Notes: a model not told the origin generated them from the sequence alone. 64,000 nucleotides of DNA from Miscanthus floridulus (GCF_019320115.1 NC_089595.1:109880158-109944157); one strand, 5' to 3'; positions 1 to 13,700 are shown, numbered from the stretch's first letter. Numbers and translations are program-made.

Positions 1-1759
1 GCAACCTAAGTTCCAAACCTACTCTAGCATGGCAATTCTATGAATGTAAAGACAAGTATTGAATTGCTCAAAGTAAATGCTCAAAGTAAATGAGAGAAGG
101 AGGAACGCGGCGATGTTTTGCCAAGGTTTCGAAGAGTCGCCACTACCCACTAGTCCTCGTTGGAGCACCCACGCAAGGGTGTAGCTCCCCCTTGATCTAC
201 ATAAGGATTAAGTGCTCTCTACGGGTTGATTCTTTGACACTCCATCGCGATGAATCACCCATAACCGCTCACAACTTGAGTTGGGTCATCCACAAGCACC
301 GCCGGATGATCACCAAGCTCCCAATCACCACCAAGTCATCTAGGTGATGGTGATCACCAAGAGTAATAGGCATGAACTCTCACTTGACCATGACAAGCCT
401 AATGCGAAAGGTGGATGCACACTTTACTACTATTGATCTCACTAATGAGGGCTCTCTTTGGGATTCTCAAATCTCAATCACCTCACTAGGACCTTGCTCT
501 TCTTGGCACTCTCAAAGGTGTTTTTCAGCTATTGGAATGAGCAAAAGTACCCCCAGACATGAATGGAGGAAGTATTTATAACATGGGCTGAAAAACGAAC
601 CGTTATGTGCCTCTACAGGGTGACCGAACGCTCTGGTTATGTTGACCAGATGCTCTGGTCAATTCACCCTGAACTCCAGTGATCAAGTAGTGACCGGACG
701 CTGGACAACGTCCGGTCAGCACTGACCGGACATGTCCGGTCATGATTTTCCCTCTCTGGAACCATACTGGAGTCGACTGGACGCTGGGACTCAGCGTCCG
801 GTCACTTCACGTCTCAGCGTCTGGCCACTTCCAGATGACTTCACCTTGATCAAATGAACTAACCAGACTCTGCACCAACGTTCGGTCACACCAAAGCCAG
901 TGTCCAGTCAGTATTTGACCCTCCATTCACTTCCAACTCTCAATCAAGCGTGAATGAAGTTTGCTCCAATGGATCTAAGGGCTATTTTGGAGCTACCTAG
1001 TGCTAGATTTAGTAAGTGTGCACCACACCTAACTCACTAGACTCACCTAGGTCAAGCTACCCATCCATACCCCAATTAATAGTATGGCCAAAGGAAAAAT
1101 AAAGTCCTAAACTACTCTAAGTGTCTCTTGAACACCAAACAACACTTAGAACTAGTCCATCCTTAACCTTGTCATCCATCCTTTGAAAACCAAAATGATT
1201 TCCATCGTAGGGGCATGACCACCATAATTGCTCAATCGATCTCCATTACCGTGACCTAACTTAATTACCTCTGCAAAACACACATTAGTCATAGTAATCA
1301 TGTATTGTTATTAATCACCGAAACCCAATTAGGGGCCTAGATGCTTTTAGATGCAACACATGCACCAACCAAGTCACAAATGATATGATCCACTTCATAT
1401 CATCACATGACCGTATTAGTTCATCGATCTTGACTTCACTTGCTCTTCACCGTTGCTTCGGTCCATCGGTGCCAAGTCATCACTCAACTTGCCTTTCACA
1501 CTTACAACCGGTCCATCAAGCCAAGCCTTGTCTTGATCTTCTCCACCTTGGTCACATGACTCAATGTCATATCTCATATGCAATGAGCTCCTTCATCATA
1601 TGTGTGAGCTTTGCAACATCTCTAAGCCATCTTCACCGTCATGGCATATGTTGCTCACACACATGTACCTATGGACTAACCACATGTGTATCTCACATTA
1701 AACACAATTAGTCTACCTAGTTTTCACTCAATTACCAAAACCAAACTAAGGACCTTTTA
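1..1759 (-). repeat. Partial LTR of a SIRE-like element, cut by the window edge
   Basis: This is the downstream LTR (in minus orientation) of a decayed Copia-type element whose gag lies at 4.6-6.0 kb. Its last ~410 bases (1350-1759) are repeated at 6087-6497 as a near-identical direct copy. At 1740-1800, just outside the LTR edge, the minus strand carries a purine-rich tract (AAAAAGGGAAATAT), as expected for a polypurine tract. The stretch at 600-930 contains many degenerate copies of a CGTCCGGTC/GACCGGACG motif, also present in the other SIRE-like LTRs of this window. A segment near 145-190 resembles the LTR at 57.8 kb ('ctagtcctcgttggagc'). The other end lies outside the window, so length and target duplication are unknown. 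Confidence 0.6.
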
Positions 1760-4592
1760 ATATTTCCCTTTTTGGTAATTAATAACAACTCTACAAAGAT
1801 ATGGAAATTAAGCACTTTTGGATTTATGTTGCTTGCCCAAGCAATTTTACCATGTGTAAATGATTTTGGACAAGTACCACAAACCTGAAATGGTAGTATT
1901 AGCTCCCCTACATATGTGCTAGTGTTTGGTTTGAAGCTCGCACATATGCATAGATTGGAATTGTGGGAGAGTAATTACTACCAATGATGCTAAGGTGTAA
2001 GGAATTAACCTTTGAAGTGTGATACTAATCGGAGTTGCACTTTTAACACCATCCTTAGCACCATGAGTAGCTAGACAACAAAAATACTAGAAACCCCGTG
2101 AGATCAACATTATAAGCAAGGTTCTAGTACTACGTGTAGAAATACAAGTCTAGCTACCATACTATGCATGCTAGTTATCATAACATCAATCAAGTTCTAC
2201 AACTAGCATACACCACACAAGCGTGCATATTAAATGTAAAAACTTATGCAATGCAAGCAAGCACATAAATATGCACATATCAAATACAATCAATCAAAAG
2301 TTTATGAGCTTACTCCCCCTACTTGTGTGCTTCTCTTGTCCAAGAATTTTGATCATTCTTAATTTCTCAATGTTGCTCCCTCTTCTTTGTCCATATCCAT
2401 GTCCAAACCCAACTTCCCATGATATCTTTGTACTAATATTTCCCCCTTTGTCAGTAATTTCCATAAAAGGTATGCTTCTTTTGATACAAAGGGTTGCACT
2501 TAGGGATAGATGGTTGACACTTGAATCTTGTATTTTTTATGGACACCACTTGTATAGCTCTTTAGACACTATGTGTAGGATCTTGTGACCTTAATACTAA
2601 TTATAGTGGGGCTTCTCCCCCTATGTCCAAGCATGGGTCATTCACTTGATAATCTTGAGATCTTGCGTATTAGGGATGCATTCTTCACTTGATGATCACT
2701 TGTGGAACCACCATCTTGTATGAATGATACCATGTGTAGTGATGTGATACCACATGTATGATTGATTTGTCAATAAAAATCATTTCTTGAACATTTGCTA
2801 TCTTCATGAGTACCATTTGTAGGATATCACTTATGAGTTGGTCTAGACATCACTTGTGAATTCTTGATGAAATATTTGAGTCTAGATACCACTTGAAATA
2901 AACAAACTAGATATCCATTTGTATTGTTGTCTTGTGCTTGTACTCTTGCCACTATCGTGAGCTTCTAGTGTTGACTTGAACTAAATTAATTTGCCTAAGC
3001 TTCCAAGTTCAGTTTGAACCAATGACAAGCTTCTTCACCTATATGATTTAAGAACCACTAATGATCAAGTGCACTTTCTTATTGTGGTTGGCTTGCTTTG
3101 TCATTTCATCTTTGCTTGCATGAGAGCATCAATGTGACAATGCCACTTGAAATATCATGATTATCTCTCTTTTGGGTGTTGCTTGCTTTTCTTGATCAAC
3201 CCTTTTGATTGCTTTAACTAAGCATCTCAAATGTTCCTTGGATCACCACTTCCATGTTAGCCTTCCAAGTACCACACTTGGTTTACCTACACATAGGCGG
3301 CAAGCCCCTACACTAGGAAGAAGTGACCTCTCTCCAAGAACCATTCTTGACACTCACTTGAAATATCTTGATTGATTGATCTAAGTGATGGACTTAACTT
3401 GATGAACAACCTTGAATCCTTCTTTAAGTCCTTTTCTTTCTACTTCTTTAAGTCCTTTTCTTTCTACCAAATGATTTCTAATTGTCACTAGAACTTAAAC
3501 TTCATCTTTATCTTGAGTTTGATCTTGATCTTCTAATTTGAGTACCAAATGTGTGTCAAGTACACTCCACAATCAAATGGCATTGTACTCTTTGCTTGTT
3601 ATGCTTCTAGCTCATCTCAAAACCAAACTTAGGTTCCTCAACCACTTATAGATATGTTTCCAACTTGAGGACCTTTCAATCAAAGTGACTATTGATCAAT
3701 CCAATAGTTGTTACTTTTCTGGAGAGATTCTGTACCCTTCAAAGAAAACTTTCATACTCCCAATGTACAGATCCAAATGCCACAAAATTTTGTGGTGATG
3801 TGTTTCACTAAGTCATCTAGGAACAGTAAAAATTTTAGATTCATTTGACTTCTAGATTGCTACCATATTTCATATCTGTCCACACTGCTACATGGTAAAA
3901 ACTATTGCACTATAGCTGACAAGATCCACTCTAAAACCAAAGCATCTCTTATTCAATCATCATGAAAATTGTATAGCATCTAATAACATAAGTCTAAAGC
4001 ATGCATACCAAATTTCACACCAATATAAATAGATTTGATCACTCAAACATGACTAAGATCACAGCTCACTTAGATTTTCAAATATAGGACAGATTTTAAT
4101 CACTTGAGCTATACTTCATCAAATGTGAATCAAACTTGAAACTAACTTGTTTGAATACTTTCACAGGACATATCTCCATTCAATCCACTCACTAAAGGTC
4201 ATCTTATTAACTTATCCAACACAAATCAATCCAAATTTGATTTTTAAGCATTAAATCCATTCAATCTTCTCATAGCAAGCAACATTGCATATTTATCCAA
4301 TTCAACAACTCATATGCACCTAAATAAAATGATCAACAAGAGATATACCTTGGTTAGCTCATGATCATCCAATTAGCAAGCTTCAACTCATATATATGCA
4401 AGCCATCAAATATATCCAATCACCATCACAACTTGATCTTTGCACTTGTATGTTGTAGCACATTGGACTTCACTCACTTGTCATGGCATTAGGATAATGA
4501 TCATTCCTTTTCAATACTTGGCTCAATCATGTGATCAACAAAATGAATTTCACTTGAACCAAGTCTCCAATGCCAATGGTACCTACAAACAA
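1760..4592 (-). other. Non-coding 3' internal region of the left SIRE-like element
   Basis: This AT-rich stretch lies between the gag remnant and the downstream LTR (minus orientation). I see no reverse transcriptase, integrase or protease motif in any frame, so pol has been lost or was never present. Several short purine-rich tracts on the minus strand (near 2313, 2440 and 2614, read on the plus strand as ctccccct or similar) resemble repeated polypurine tracts. The small ORFs here look like chance ORFs. Confidence 0.5.
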
Positions 4593-6031
4593 TCATCCAC
4601 TTTTTGATGGTGCCCAAACTAGTTTGGGTCCTCTCAAGTTAGGTGCAATATACTTAGGCAATGCCTTAGTATGAGTAGCGGTATGTTGTGCAATAGCAAC
4701 CATAGAGGTACCATTACCATCCTTTCTAAGCACATTAGTATCATCAATTGAAATGGGCTTAGAAGTCTCACCTAGGGGACATGAATATGCCATGTGTCCC
4801 CTCTCCCAGTATAAGTAGCAATTTCTCTTTGATTGAGCCTTTTCATCATTGCTCATTTGTTGCTTCTCATTGACTTGCCTCTCAAGAGTTGCTTGATTTT
4901 TCTTCTCAAGCTTGTTAGGACACTTCGAGGCAAAGTGCCACATATCTCCACACTTGAAGCACTGATGTGAGCATATATCTTCTTGTCATCTTGAGTCTTG
5001 CTTATCATCTTGGCATCTTGGATAAGCATTGGATGCCTTGCCTTTCCACCCCTTCTTGTCTTCTTCTTCTTTATCATCATCATCAAGTCACCACCATCTT
5101 TATGGTTGATCTTGATTTGCTCTTGGGCTATCTTCTCTTGCTCATCTTGTGGCTTTGGTTGAGGCTCTTCTTGTTGCTTCACCAATTGCTTGGTTGGGCA
5201 CATTGAGGTAAGGTGACCCCAAGTGCGGCACTTAAATCACTTGACATGCTTTAACCTCTCTTCTTCCTTCATCTTCTTAAGCTTCTCAATGTTTGGGCAA
5301 CCATTTGCAAGGTGTCCCACTTCATGACATCGGTATCACATGGGGTGAGACAACTTCAATTGTAGTTGCTTCTTCATCTTCTTTGCCTTTTTTCTTCCGC
5401 CCTTTGTCATCTTCTTGTAGAAGCCAAGGCCACTTTTGTCATCGAACTTTGTTTAATTTGTCAATATATGCTCAAAGGTGACTTTTGAGTTGTGGCGCCT
5501 CTCTATCTTGTTGTTCAATTTCTTCACTTCATTCTTGAGCTCATTGTTCTCCTTCAAAAGGATAGTCTCACAAGACAAGGAAATAGAACAAGCATCTTTA
5601 CGTGAAGAGCATGGCATAGCTAATAAATCATCAGAAGAGGTGGATACATGCTTCTTCCCTACATCACAAGGGTTAGCAACAATATGTGATTGATCATTTG
5701 ACCCATGTGATGAGCTCTTATTCTTTTTAAGTTTCTTTGAAAATACTTTAATAAGAGAAGCATGTTGTTCTAATAATTCTTCATGAGATGCAAGTAGTTT
5801 CTCATGAGTCAATTTTAGCTCACCATGTGAAGATTTAAGAACATCAAGTAAGTGCTTATGTTCTTCACATGAGTTCTTTAGAAATGAGTTTTCATTTTCT
5901 AATTTCAATGTTTTAGCTTTCTCATTTTCTAAAGACATGGTCATGCTAGCAAGTCTACTAACAAGATCATCATATGAATCAACATGATCAACCACATTAG
6001 TATTTGATACCTTGGTGTCACCTTGTGACAT
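4593..6031 (-). pseudogene. Broken gag gene with coiled coil and four zinc-knuckle motifs
   Basis: Read leftward from 6031, the first 192 codons form a charged, Leu/Glu/Lys-rich coiled-coil region typical of the C-terminal half of SIRE-like gag. After a stop at 5453, four retroviral-type knuckles (C-x2-C-x4-H-x4-C) follow between about 5350 and 4790. The first two have lost their first Cys (a Tyr, and a TGA stop). The third, CFKCGDMWHFASKC, is intact. The fourth, CYLYWERGHMAYSC, has Tyr for the second Cys. Frames switch between the third knuckle and the 4943-4593 segment, so there is at least one frameshift besides the stops. The N-terminal UBN2-type gag region is missing: LTR-like sequence abuts the coiled coil at about 6087. 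Gag normally packages element RNA; this copy cannot make a full protein. Confidence 0.65.
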
Positions 6032-6086
6032 GAAGCCCTAGGTTATACCTTTGCATTGTGCATTCCATTCCATCTCCTCCAATGTT

Positions 6087-6497
6087 GATGCAACACATGC
6101 ACCAACTAAGTCACAAATGATATGATCCACTTCATATCATCACATGACCGTATTAGTTCATCGATCTTGACTTCACTTGCTCTTCACCGTTGCTTTGGTC
6201 CATCGGTGCCAAGTCATCACTCAACTTTCCCTTCACACTTGCAACCGGTCCATCAAGCCAAGCCTTATTTTGATCTTCTCCACCTTGGTCACATGACTCA
6301 ATATCATGTCTCATATGCAATGAGCTCCTTCATCATATGTGTGAGCTTTGCAACATCTACAAGCCATCTTCACCATCATGGCATATGTTGCTCACACACA
6401 TGTACCTGTGGACTAATCACTTGTATATCTCATATTAAACACAATTAGTCCACCTAATCTATCACTCAATTACCAAAACCAAACTAGAGACCTTTCA
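6087..6497 (-). repeat. Truncated upstream LTR fragment of the left element
   Basis: This 411-bp segment is a direct repeat of 1350-1759 with only scattered differences. In minus orientation it begins TGAAAGGTC at 6497, a typical SIRE-like LTR start, and breaks off at 6087 directly before gag sequence. The rest of the LTR, the primer-binding site and the gag N-terminus are therefore deleted. Confidence 0.6.
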
Positions 6498-8398
6498 TCG
6501 TCCTCGAGCAAAAGCTAAGACATTGGTTGTTGATCAGGAGTTGCTACTATGCCGATTACAATTCAAAAGTACCATGTCTATAACAAGGTATTCTTCCTTG
6601 ATTCAAATAAGTTGGCATTTTATCCACCCTTTTACCTTGATGCCTATGGGGCTTGTTGCTTTTCCAAGTCTTGGGCGATTGCAAGATAGAACGGTTTCAC
6701 AGAACCACTAGTCATTCATTCTTTGATCAACTTTCTTTCTAGAGGTTTTAAGAGTTTTGTAAAAGTAAGTTCCTTGAATGATTCACTCGATCACTCAAAT
6801 GTGTATGTTCCTCACCAAAGGCTTTTTGATATTGCCTTCTTTTCATCCTACATTCTAAAGGCTCTTTGGTGGAGTTTTAGGTAGGGATGACAAAGAGGCA
6901 TACTTGCATCACATAATATTGCTAAGTCAAAAACCAGACCTCAAGGAGATGCAAGTCATACACTTTGATCAAGAAGTGCAAGTGTGTGGAATTATGAAAT
7001 TTTCCTAATTCTAAATATTTTTGTACTCTATTGAACATGACTCTCTCTCTTTTTGATGGTTGCCTTTGAAAGTATGGGCTATCTTTCTCTTTTCTTATTT
7101 TTTTCATCATGCTTTTTAGCATGGGATTATTACTTTTTTATGATCCTTGGCATGTATTATTATTTATTTTTTTCTCATGCCCTTTGGCATGGATTTTCTT
7201 TTCTTTCTTTTTTTAGCATAGCCCATACTCCCTTTTGGCATATGAAAACTTTGGAGAGAGAGACTCATGTAAAATGAATGGAGTATTTATTTATTTATTT
7301 ATTTTTGTGGACGGAAAAGCATGTTTTTGCATAACTTTCAGTGTAAGAGTTAGCATTTTATTTGTGGGTATACGTGAAACTTGATCATGGGTGCATGACG
7401 AGAATCTCAACAAGGGTCACAACTATTTGACAAAGCTTAATATGATAGCAAGCATCATATGACTAAGGTTTTGTATTTGTAGAACATGTCATATGGCTTT
7501 GGTAGGAAATATAAATGACCAAGGAACTTTTAATTTTAGCATTTTGAAAATAAAACTTCGAATGTCAAGTCTTTCTTAGAACAAAGTCAAAGCAAATTTC
7601 TGTTATACCATATCATACCCGCAATATCTTAGACTAGATTAAGCATTTGCAACACACAAGTTTTAAGTTTTTAGGGTGAGACATTTTTAGCCAAGAAATT
7701 CAAATCTTGGGGAAAACTAAGTTATAAACTAGGCACAATTAAAATATAAGACAGAGCAACTATTCATCATTTCAACAAGGTTGAACTAAACATTTTTAAT
7801 ACACATATATGGAGTGGAATAAATATCATTGTTATTATTATTATCATCATTATCATTATTATTATTTATTATTATTGTATATATATATATATATATATAT
7901 TATTTTAATCAAGGTTCACCAAACAAATTTTCATCTCTGCTGTCATCTCAAAGACTTACCCTCATGAAGTTGATACATTCCTACAGGGGTTAGTCCATAA
8001 GATCAACCAAAATCTATACTAGCAGTTTTGGTTCAAAGATTAAACTAGACACCGTGTCTAATTTGATAAAGGTAGGCTATTTAACCAAAGCACCACTCTT
8101 AAATTAAAAGCCTATAAAAGCATGATCAATACATCCGAACTTCAAACTAACCACCATGTTTAATTTAAAAGATGTATGACCAACACTCCTAAACCAAAAC
8201 ATACTGGTATAGAGCGAAGAAGAATGAAAGGATAACAGGAATCATCCAACGGAGGTGAAAACATTTTGTAGTGAACAAGAGAACCATATGGTATTTTTCT
8301 TTTATTTATTTTTCTTCTTTTCTTTTTGTGCAAGGTAACAAAAAGTGATGAGAGTGCAAGATACATGTTACCTTGTGGGGGTCCTCCCCCAAGCTAGC
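6498..8398. other. AT-rich region, probable degraded Athila-like sequence, with microsatellite
   Basis: I see no convincing gene. The region probably belongs to the Athila-like element whose gag remnant lies immediately to the right. At 8376-8395 the minus strand has a G-rich tract (CTTGGGGGAGGACCCCC) like the purine-rich signals of such elements. A microsatellite at 7827-7902 is made of ATT/ATC triplets followed by about ten TA dinucleotides. Confidence 0.35.
7827..7902. repeat. ATT/ATC and TA microsatellite
   Basis: Simple repeat of ATT and ATC triplets passing into an uninterrupted TA dinucleotide run. Confidence 0.9.
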
Positions 8399-8930
8399 TC
8401 AAAGCCTAAGGTTTGGGGTTATGCCCCTATGCTTTTTGGCTTTTCCTGCATGGTTAGGATATGGTAGATCACGAGTGGACTTACCATCCCTCGTGATTAC
8501 CGCATTCACATTTTCAACTAAAATCTTAGGTTGCCCCGAGATATTTTCAAAATCATATGCAGGAATTGCAGCGGCTATTTGAGCAAATTGGTTTTTAAAT
8601 ATTTTATTTAAGCTTAATTGATTATTAAGGGAGGACATTAAACCTTCTATTTTTGAATTAATATTTTTTTTAAAAAAAATCATTGTTAGAGGCAAGTTAC
8701 TTTGTCAAGTTTTTATTCATTTGAGCTTGCCCTAAAAGATCTTCCAAGGAAGGTTGATTCGAATTGTAATTGAAATTGGAGTTCAAATTACCTCCTTGAA
8801 ATGGTGATCGTGATTGGTTGTTCCACCCGTTATTACCTCCTTGTGGATAGAACCCATTATTGATGTAGACGTCGTCCTCATGGCTCTTAGGGCAATTGTT
8901 TAGCAGGCGTGTCGCAGACTCGCAGTACAT
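8399..8930 (-). pseudogene. Athila-like Gypsy gag remnant
   Basis: On the minus strand, 8930-8697 encodes an Asn/Gly-rich segment with NNCPKSHEDD and FYPQGGNNGW, followed after a frameshift by 8695-8399 with NQLSLNKIFKNQFAQIAAAI and a GQPKILVENVNAV segment. From memory of the family this matches the C-terminal part of gag in grass Athila-like elements; I could not run a search. The two parts are in different frames separated by a T/A homopolymer near 8670. No protease or pol follows, so this is an internally deleted relic. The CACTA element begins 24 bases to its right. Confidence 0.55.
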
Positions 8931-9009
8931 AATAGTTTAGCAAAGCAAGGCAAGCACTACCAGAGAACAAATTTTAGAACGATGTCCCAATTTAGTATTA
9001 GCTTTGGCA

Positions 9010-9262
9010 TTTTTTTGGCTCCTGGGACTAAAGGATCCTTTAGTCCCAGTTGGTAATACCAAACAGGACTAAAGGTTCCTGCCCAACGGTCGTCCGCGGG
9101 GCAGGGATCTTTAGTCCCGGCTGGTATTACCAACCGGGACTAAAGGTTTAGTCCCGGTTGGTAATACCAGCCGAGACTAAAGCTTTTAGTCCTGGTTTGG
9201 GTGATGCCCCAGAAATAAAGATTAATCTTTAGTCCCGGTTTGGCCCCTTAACTGGGACTAAT
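9010..9262. repeat. Left subterminal repeat cluster of the CACTA element
   Basis: There are several direct and inverted copies of TTTAGTCCCGG and CCGGGACTAAAG, some paired as palindromes around 'ttggtaatacca'. In En/Spm-type elements such repeats bind the element's DNA-binding protein near the ends; that role here is inferred from the family. Confidence 0.85.
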
Positions 9263-10164
9263 TATCTCAGCCTACAGACCAGCTCATTTCTTCCTCCCCG
9301 AGCCTGAGCCATTCCATTCAAACTCACTGCCTCTATTCTTCAGCTTGCTGTTATTCTTGCTCTCTCCCCCTCCATTGGTGTTGCTCTTCAATTTTGGAGG
9401 TAACAAACTTAATCCTCTTATGTTTTATCAGTAGCTTATCTTATTTTGCGATGTAGATACATGTGTAACTTTATATGTTGGACTTTATTATGATTTTATA
9501 TGTCATTTTTAGCTCAAAATCACATGATGATTTGCATATATGTTTGGATAAACAAAAGTTAAATTAGTTCATCAAAATCATGCCTCGCTCGTCCTCGCTG
9601 GAGCACGCGCCTACTCGTCCCCGGTGGCTTACGTGATCTTAGAATTAATTTTTCCATGAAATGAAAAACTTAGAAAATAGTTAGAAAATTATAGAAAATC
9701 CGTACTAGTTGAACTTGCGGACCGTGTTCAGCTCGGCGAGCATGTTCTCTGTCGAGCGGTAACGGACGTCAAGGAGGAGCTTTGATTTTACGAGGGAGAG
9801 CGACAACGGTCGTGGAAGACCGTGTTCCCTTCCTCGTAGAATCGGAGCTCTTCCTTCGCCAAGTACGGTACCGTCCGGTGGAGAAATGCTCGCCGAGATG
9901 ATCACGTAAGCAAGGTCAACTAGTACGGATAGTTATTTATTGAAACGTGTTTTTGAGCTATGTGATTTCTATGTCATTTTTAGCTCAAAATCACATGATG
10001 ATTTACAATAGTAAAATCACTTGATAGTTTGGTATTTTACTATTATACATAGTACATATTTCATGGTTTAGTTAGATAAATAAATAATTTTAGCTTTATT
10101 TAAATATATTATTTTAGAAAATGTGAAATTTACACTAGTTTGCAAAAATAAGTATAGAAAGTAG
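9263..10164 (+). other. CACTA left leader region without a recognised gene
   Basis: This stretch follows the left subterminal repeats and probably holds the promoter and leader of the first internal gene. A 35-base direct repeat ('gtcatttttagctcaaaatc...') occurs near 9503 and again near 9972. The segment between contains an imperfect inverted repeat around 'gcttacgtgatct'/'gatcacgtaagc'. I see no conserved coding sequence. Confidence 0.4.
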
Positions 10165-10685
10165 ATGACAACTGGTACCGGATCCTCGGCCTCTCGTTCA
10201 GTTGCAAAACGACTGAGGCCAGAACTCCCTCTCATTATCTGCGGCAAGTGTAAGCAGAAGATTGTGATGGAGTACCGAGTCAAGAGATAGAGACCCAATA
10301 AAGGTCATGTTTTCTACAAGTGCCCGAATCACGATGTGAGTTTCTTACGCATTTGATTATTATGGCTAATTGACCTGCTTTTCTCGAATATTTTTGACTA
10401 AATATTTTTTAGCTTTAATTTCAGTGGGAGGGCAATGGATGCAATGGTTGGTACTGGGAGAAAGATTATGCTACATACGTGCAGAATTCGGATGCGCTTG
10501 AGGTAGCGGCTGCTGATGATGAGGCAGTGAGCCAGCAGGAGAAGCTTATTGATATTCAACAGAAGAATAATTTGTCTGTTTTAGTTGCGTACGGTCATGA
10601 AATAATTATGTTACTAAAGTGCATTGTAGTTTTAGTTTGTTTAGTGATAGTTGGGATTGCTTACGTTGTAGCCAGGCTTAGTTAA
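10165..10685 (+). CDS. GRF-type zinc-finger protein with C-terminal membrane segment (two exons, one in-frame TAG)
   Basis: I infer two exons, 10165-10335 and 10425-10685, from a GTGAGT donor, a TTTCAG acceptor and matching phase. The product would be about 143 residues. The zinc-finger part has IICGKC, then FYKCPNH, then GCNGWYWE, giving the Cys spacing of a GRF finger (nucleic-acid binding). The last ~35 residues are strongly hydrophobic (LLKCIVVLVCLVIVGIAYVV), a predicted membrane anchor. An in-frame TAG at 10288-10290 interrupts exon 1 just before the conserved region, so this copy may be dead. It sits between the left end and the transposase in the same orientation. Such small GRF proteins are, from memory, common cargo in grass CACTA elements; their function is unknown to me. 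Confidence 0.6.
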
Positions 10686-10789
10686 TTAATCAACCGTGTG
10701 TGTGTCATCTATGTTGTGTAATAAAATACTTAATTATGTTCAAGGTTTTCATAATTTGTCGTGTAATGCAGATTATATTACGCCATTGG

Positions 10790-13700
10790 ATGTACAATGC
10801 CGATCACCGCTCCCAAGACTTTATTGAGGGCATGCACTATTTCTTAGGTGTGGCCAAGGCAAATAAGTGGGATGGTTTCATGTGCTGTCCATATGCCATA
10901 TGTAAGAATTTAAAGGAATATTCAAGCTCAATGAGTCTTCATTCACATTTACTTAAGTCAGGTTTCATGTCAAACTATATATGTTGGACTAAGCATGGAG
11001 AAAGCAGGGTCATGATGGAAGAAGGTGAAGGAAAAGATTTAGACATTGATGACATTATTGCTCAGTATGTGCCTTTGATGATACTACATGAGGGGAGATG
11101 AAGAAGAGGTAGCGGCAGAAGATGATCTCGGTGATGCTCTTGGCGATGCCATTCGTGATGCACAACAAGAATGCGAAAGTGAAAAAGAGAAAGTTAAGTT
11201 CGAGCGCATGCTTGAGGATCATAGGAAGTTGCTATACCCGACGGTCGAAGAGGGGCAAAAAAAGTTGGGTACAACACTGGAATTGCTACAGTGGAAGGCA
11301 AAGAATGGTGTATCCGACAAGGCATTTGGGAATTTATTGAACCTCATAAAGAAGATGCTTCCAAAGCCAAATGAATTGCCCACCACTATGTACAAAGCAA
11401 AAAAGGTTGTCTGTCCTTTGGGATTAAAAATCCAGAAGATACATGCATGTCCTAATGACTACATCCTCTACCATGGCAATGAATACGAGAATTTGGATGA
11501 ATGCCCGGTATGTAAAGCAGCGCGGTATAAGATCAGGCGCGATGATCCTGGTGACGTCGAGGGTGAACAACGTCCTAGAAAGAAAATCCCTGCCAAGGTT
11601 ATGTGGTATGCTCCTATAATACCATGCTTAAAACATTTGTTCAGAAATAAAGACCATGCAAAGTTGTTGCGGTGGCATAAAGAAGACCGTAAGGTAGACA
11701 ATATGCTGAGACACCCAGCTGATGGGTCCTAGTGGAGAGCGATAGATAGAGAATTTCCAGAGTTTGCAAATGAGGCTAGAAACTTAAGGTTTGCCTTAAG
11801 TACAGATGGTATGAATCCTTTTAGGGAGCAAAGCACTAGTCATAGCACTTGGCCAGTTACTCTATATATCTACAACCTTCCTCCATGGTTATGCATGAAG
11901 TGGAAGTTCATTATGATGCCGATCCTCATCTAAGGTCCAAGGCAACCTGGCAATGACATTGATGTCTATCTGAAGCCATTAGTTGAAGAACTTATAGTTT
12001 TATAGAACAAACCAGGTGTACGTGTCTAGGATGAGTACAAACAAGAACACTTTGACCTACGAGCAATGTTGTTCATAACAATCAATGACTGGCCAGCTTT
12101 AAGTAATCTTTCAGGTCAGACAAACAAAGGATGTGAAAGTAGTATTTGGAAAGGGACAAGGCAGCGAATCTATTCCCAAAGATGCTAAGGGACATGCACC
12201 CATGTAAAAGAAGAAGTCCATCTTTTGAGAGCTACCCTATTGGCAAGTCCTAGAGGTCTACAACGCAATCGACGTGATGCACCTAACAAAGAATCTTTGT
12301 ATGAACCTGTTAGGATTCATGGGTGTGTATGGGAAGCCAAAGGATTCACTTGAAGCACGCCAGGACTTGCAGGACATGAAAGAACGAGACAACCTTCATC
12401 CAAAGAAGACAGATGATGGACGTCATTACTTAAATCCTGCTAGCTACACGCTTAGCAAAGAAGAGAGGGACAACATGTTCGAATGTCTAAGCAGCATCAA
12501 GGTCCCATCGGGATTCTCCTCCAATATAAAGGGTATAATAAATGTGCCAGAGAAGAAATTCCTAAACTTAAAGTCCCACGACTGCCACGTGCTTATGACG
12601 CAATTGCTTCTAGTTGCTTTAAGAGGAATTCTACCTCCACATGTACATCTAGCCACCGTGAAGCTATGTGCATTCCTCAATGCAATTTGTCAGAAGGTAA
12701 TCAATCCAATGAAACTAGCTACTCTACAGAATGATGTGGTTCAATGTCTTGTCAGCTTTGAGTTGGTGTTCCCTCCATCCTTCTTTAATATCATGACACA
12801 CCTCCTAGTTTATTTGGTGAAGGAGATTAGTATTCTTGGACCTGTGTTCTTACATAACATGTTCCCCTTCAAGAGGTTTATGGGAGCCTTGAAGAAATAT
12901 GTGAAAGTCCATTCTAAGCCTGAAGGAAGCATCGCCCAGGGCTATAGAACAAAGGAGGTCATTGAGTTTTGTGTTGACTTTATTCCTGACCTTGCCTCGA
13001 TTGGTGTTCCCGAATCACGACACGAGGGGAGACTCAGTGGTAAAGGAACTTTAGGGAAGAAAACATATATTGGCATGGAAGACGATTATTTCAATAAAGC
13101 ACACTACACAGTTCTTCAAAACTCATCATTGGTGCATCTGTACATCAAGATACATAAGGAGTTCTTACGATCTAAGTTTCTAGGGAAGACTGAAGCTTGG
13201 ATTAGGTGTCAGCATATGGAAAGTTTCTGTGGTTGGTTGCGAAAAGAATGTTAAGGTGATGACAATATTGATGAGCAACTGTATTTGTTGGCTAGGCAAC
13301 CATCGTGGCATATCCTCACGTACCAAGGGTACGAGATAAATGGGAATACATTTTACACAGTTGCCCAAGATAAAAGGAGCACCAATCAAAATAGTGGTGT
13401 TCGCATAGATGGCATAGATCCAAATGGGAATATACAAACATATTATGGCCGCATAGAAGATATATGGGAACTAGACTATGCACCTAATTTTAAAGTCCCT
13501 TTGTTTCGGTGCCAATGGGTGAAGCTGACCGGAGGAGGGGTAACAGTCGACAAAGAGTATGGAATGACAACAGTGGACCTCAACAATATTGGGTACAAAG
13601 ACGAACCAATCGTCCTTGCTGTCGATGTGAGTCAGATGTTCTATGTGAAAGACATGTCTACAAAATCAAAGAGAGGAAAAAACGAAGACATCAACTCAAT

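Noticed and set aside
2223..2588. 121-codon ORF in the left SIRE-like element
   Set aside because: AT-rich chance ORF overlapping polypurine-like tracts, with no family resemblance.
1350..6497. The 410-bp direct repeats considered as the complete LTRs of a small element
   Set aside because: The left copy continues into further LTR-type sequence down to base 1, so the right copy is a truncated LTR rather than a full one.
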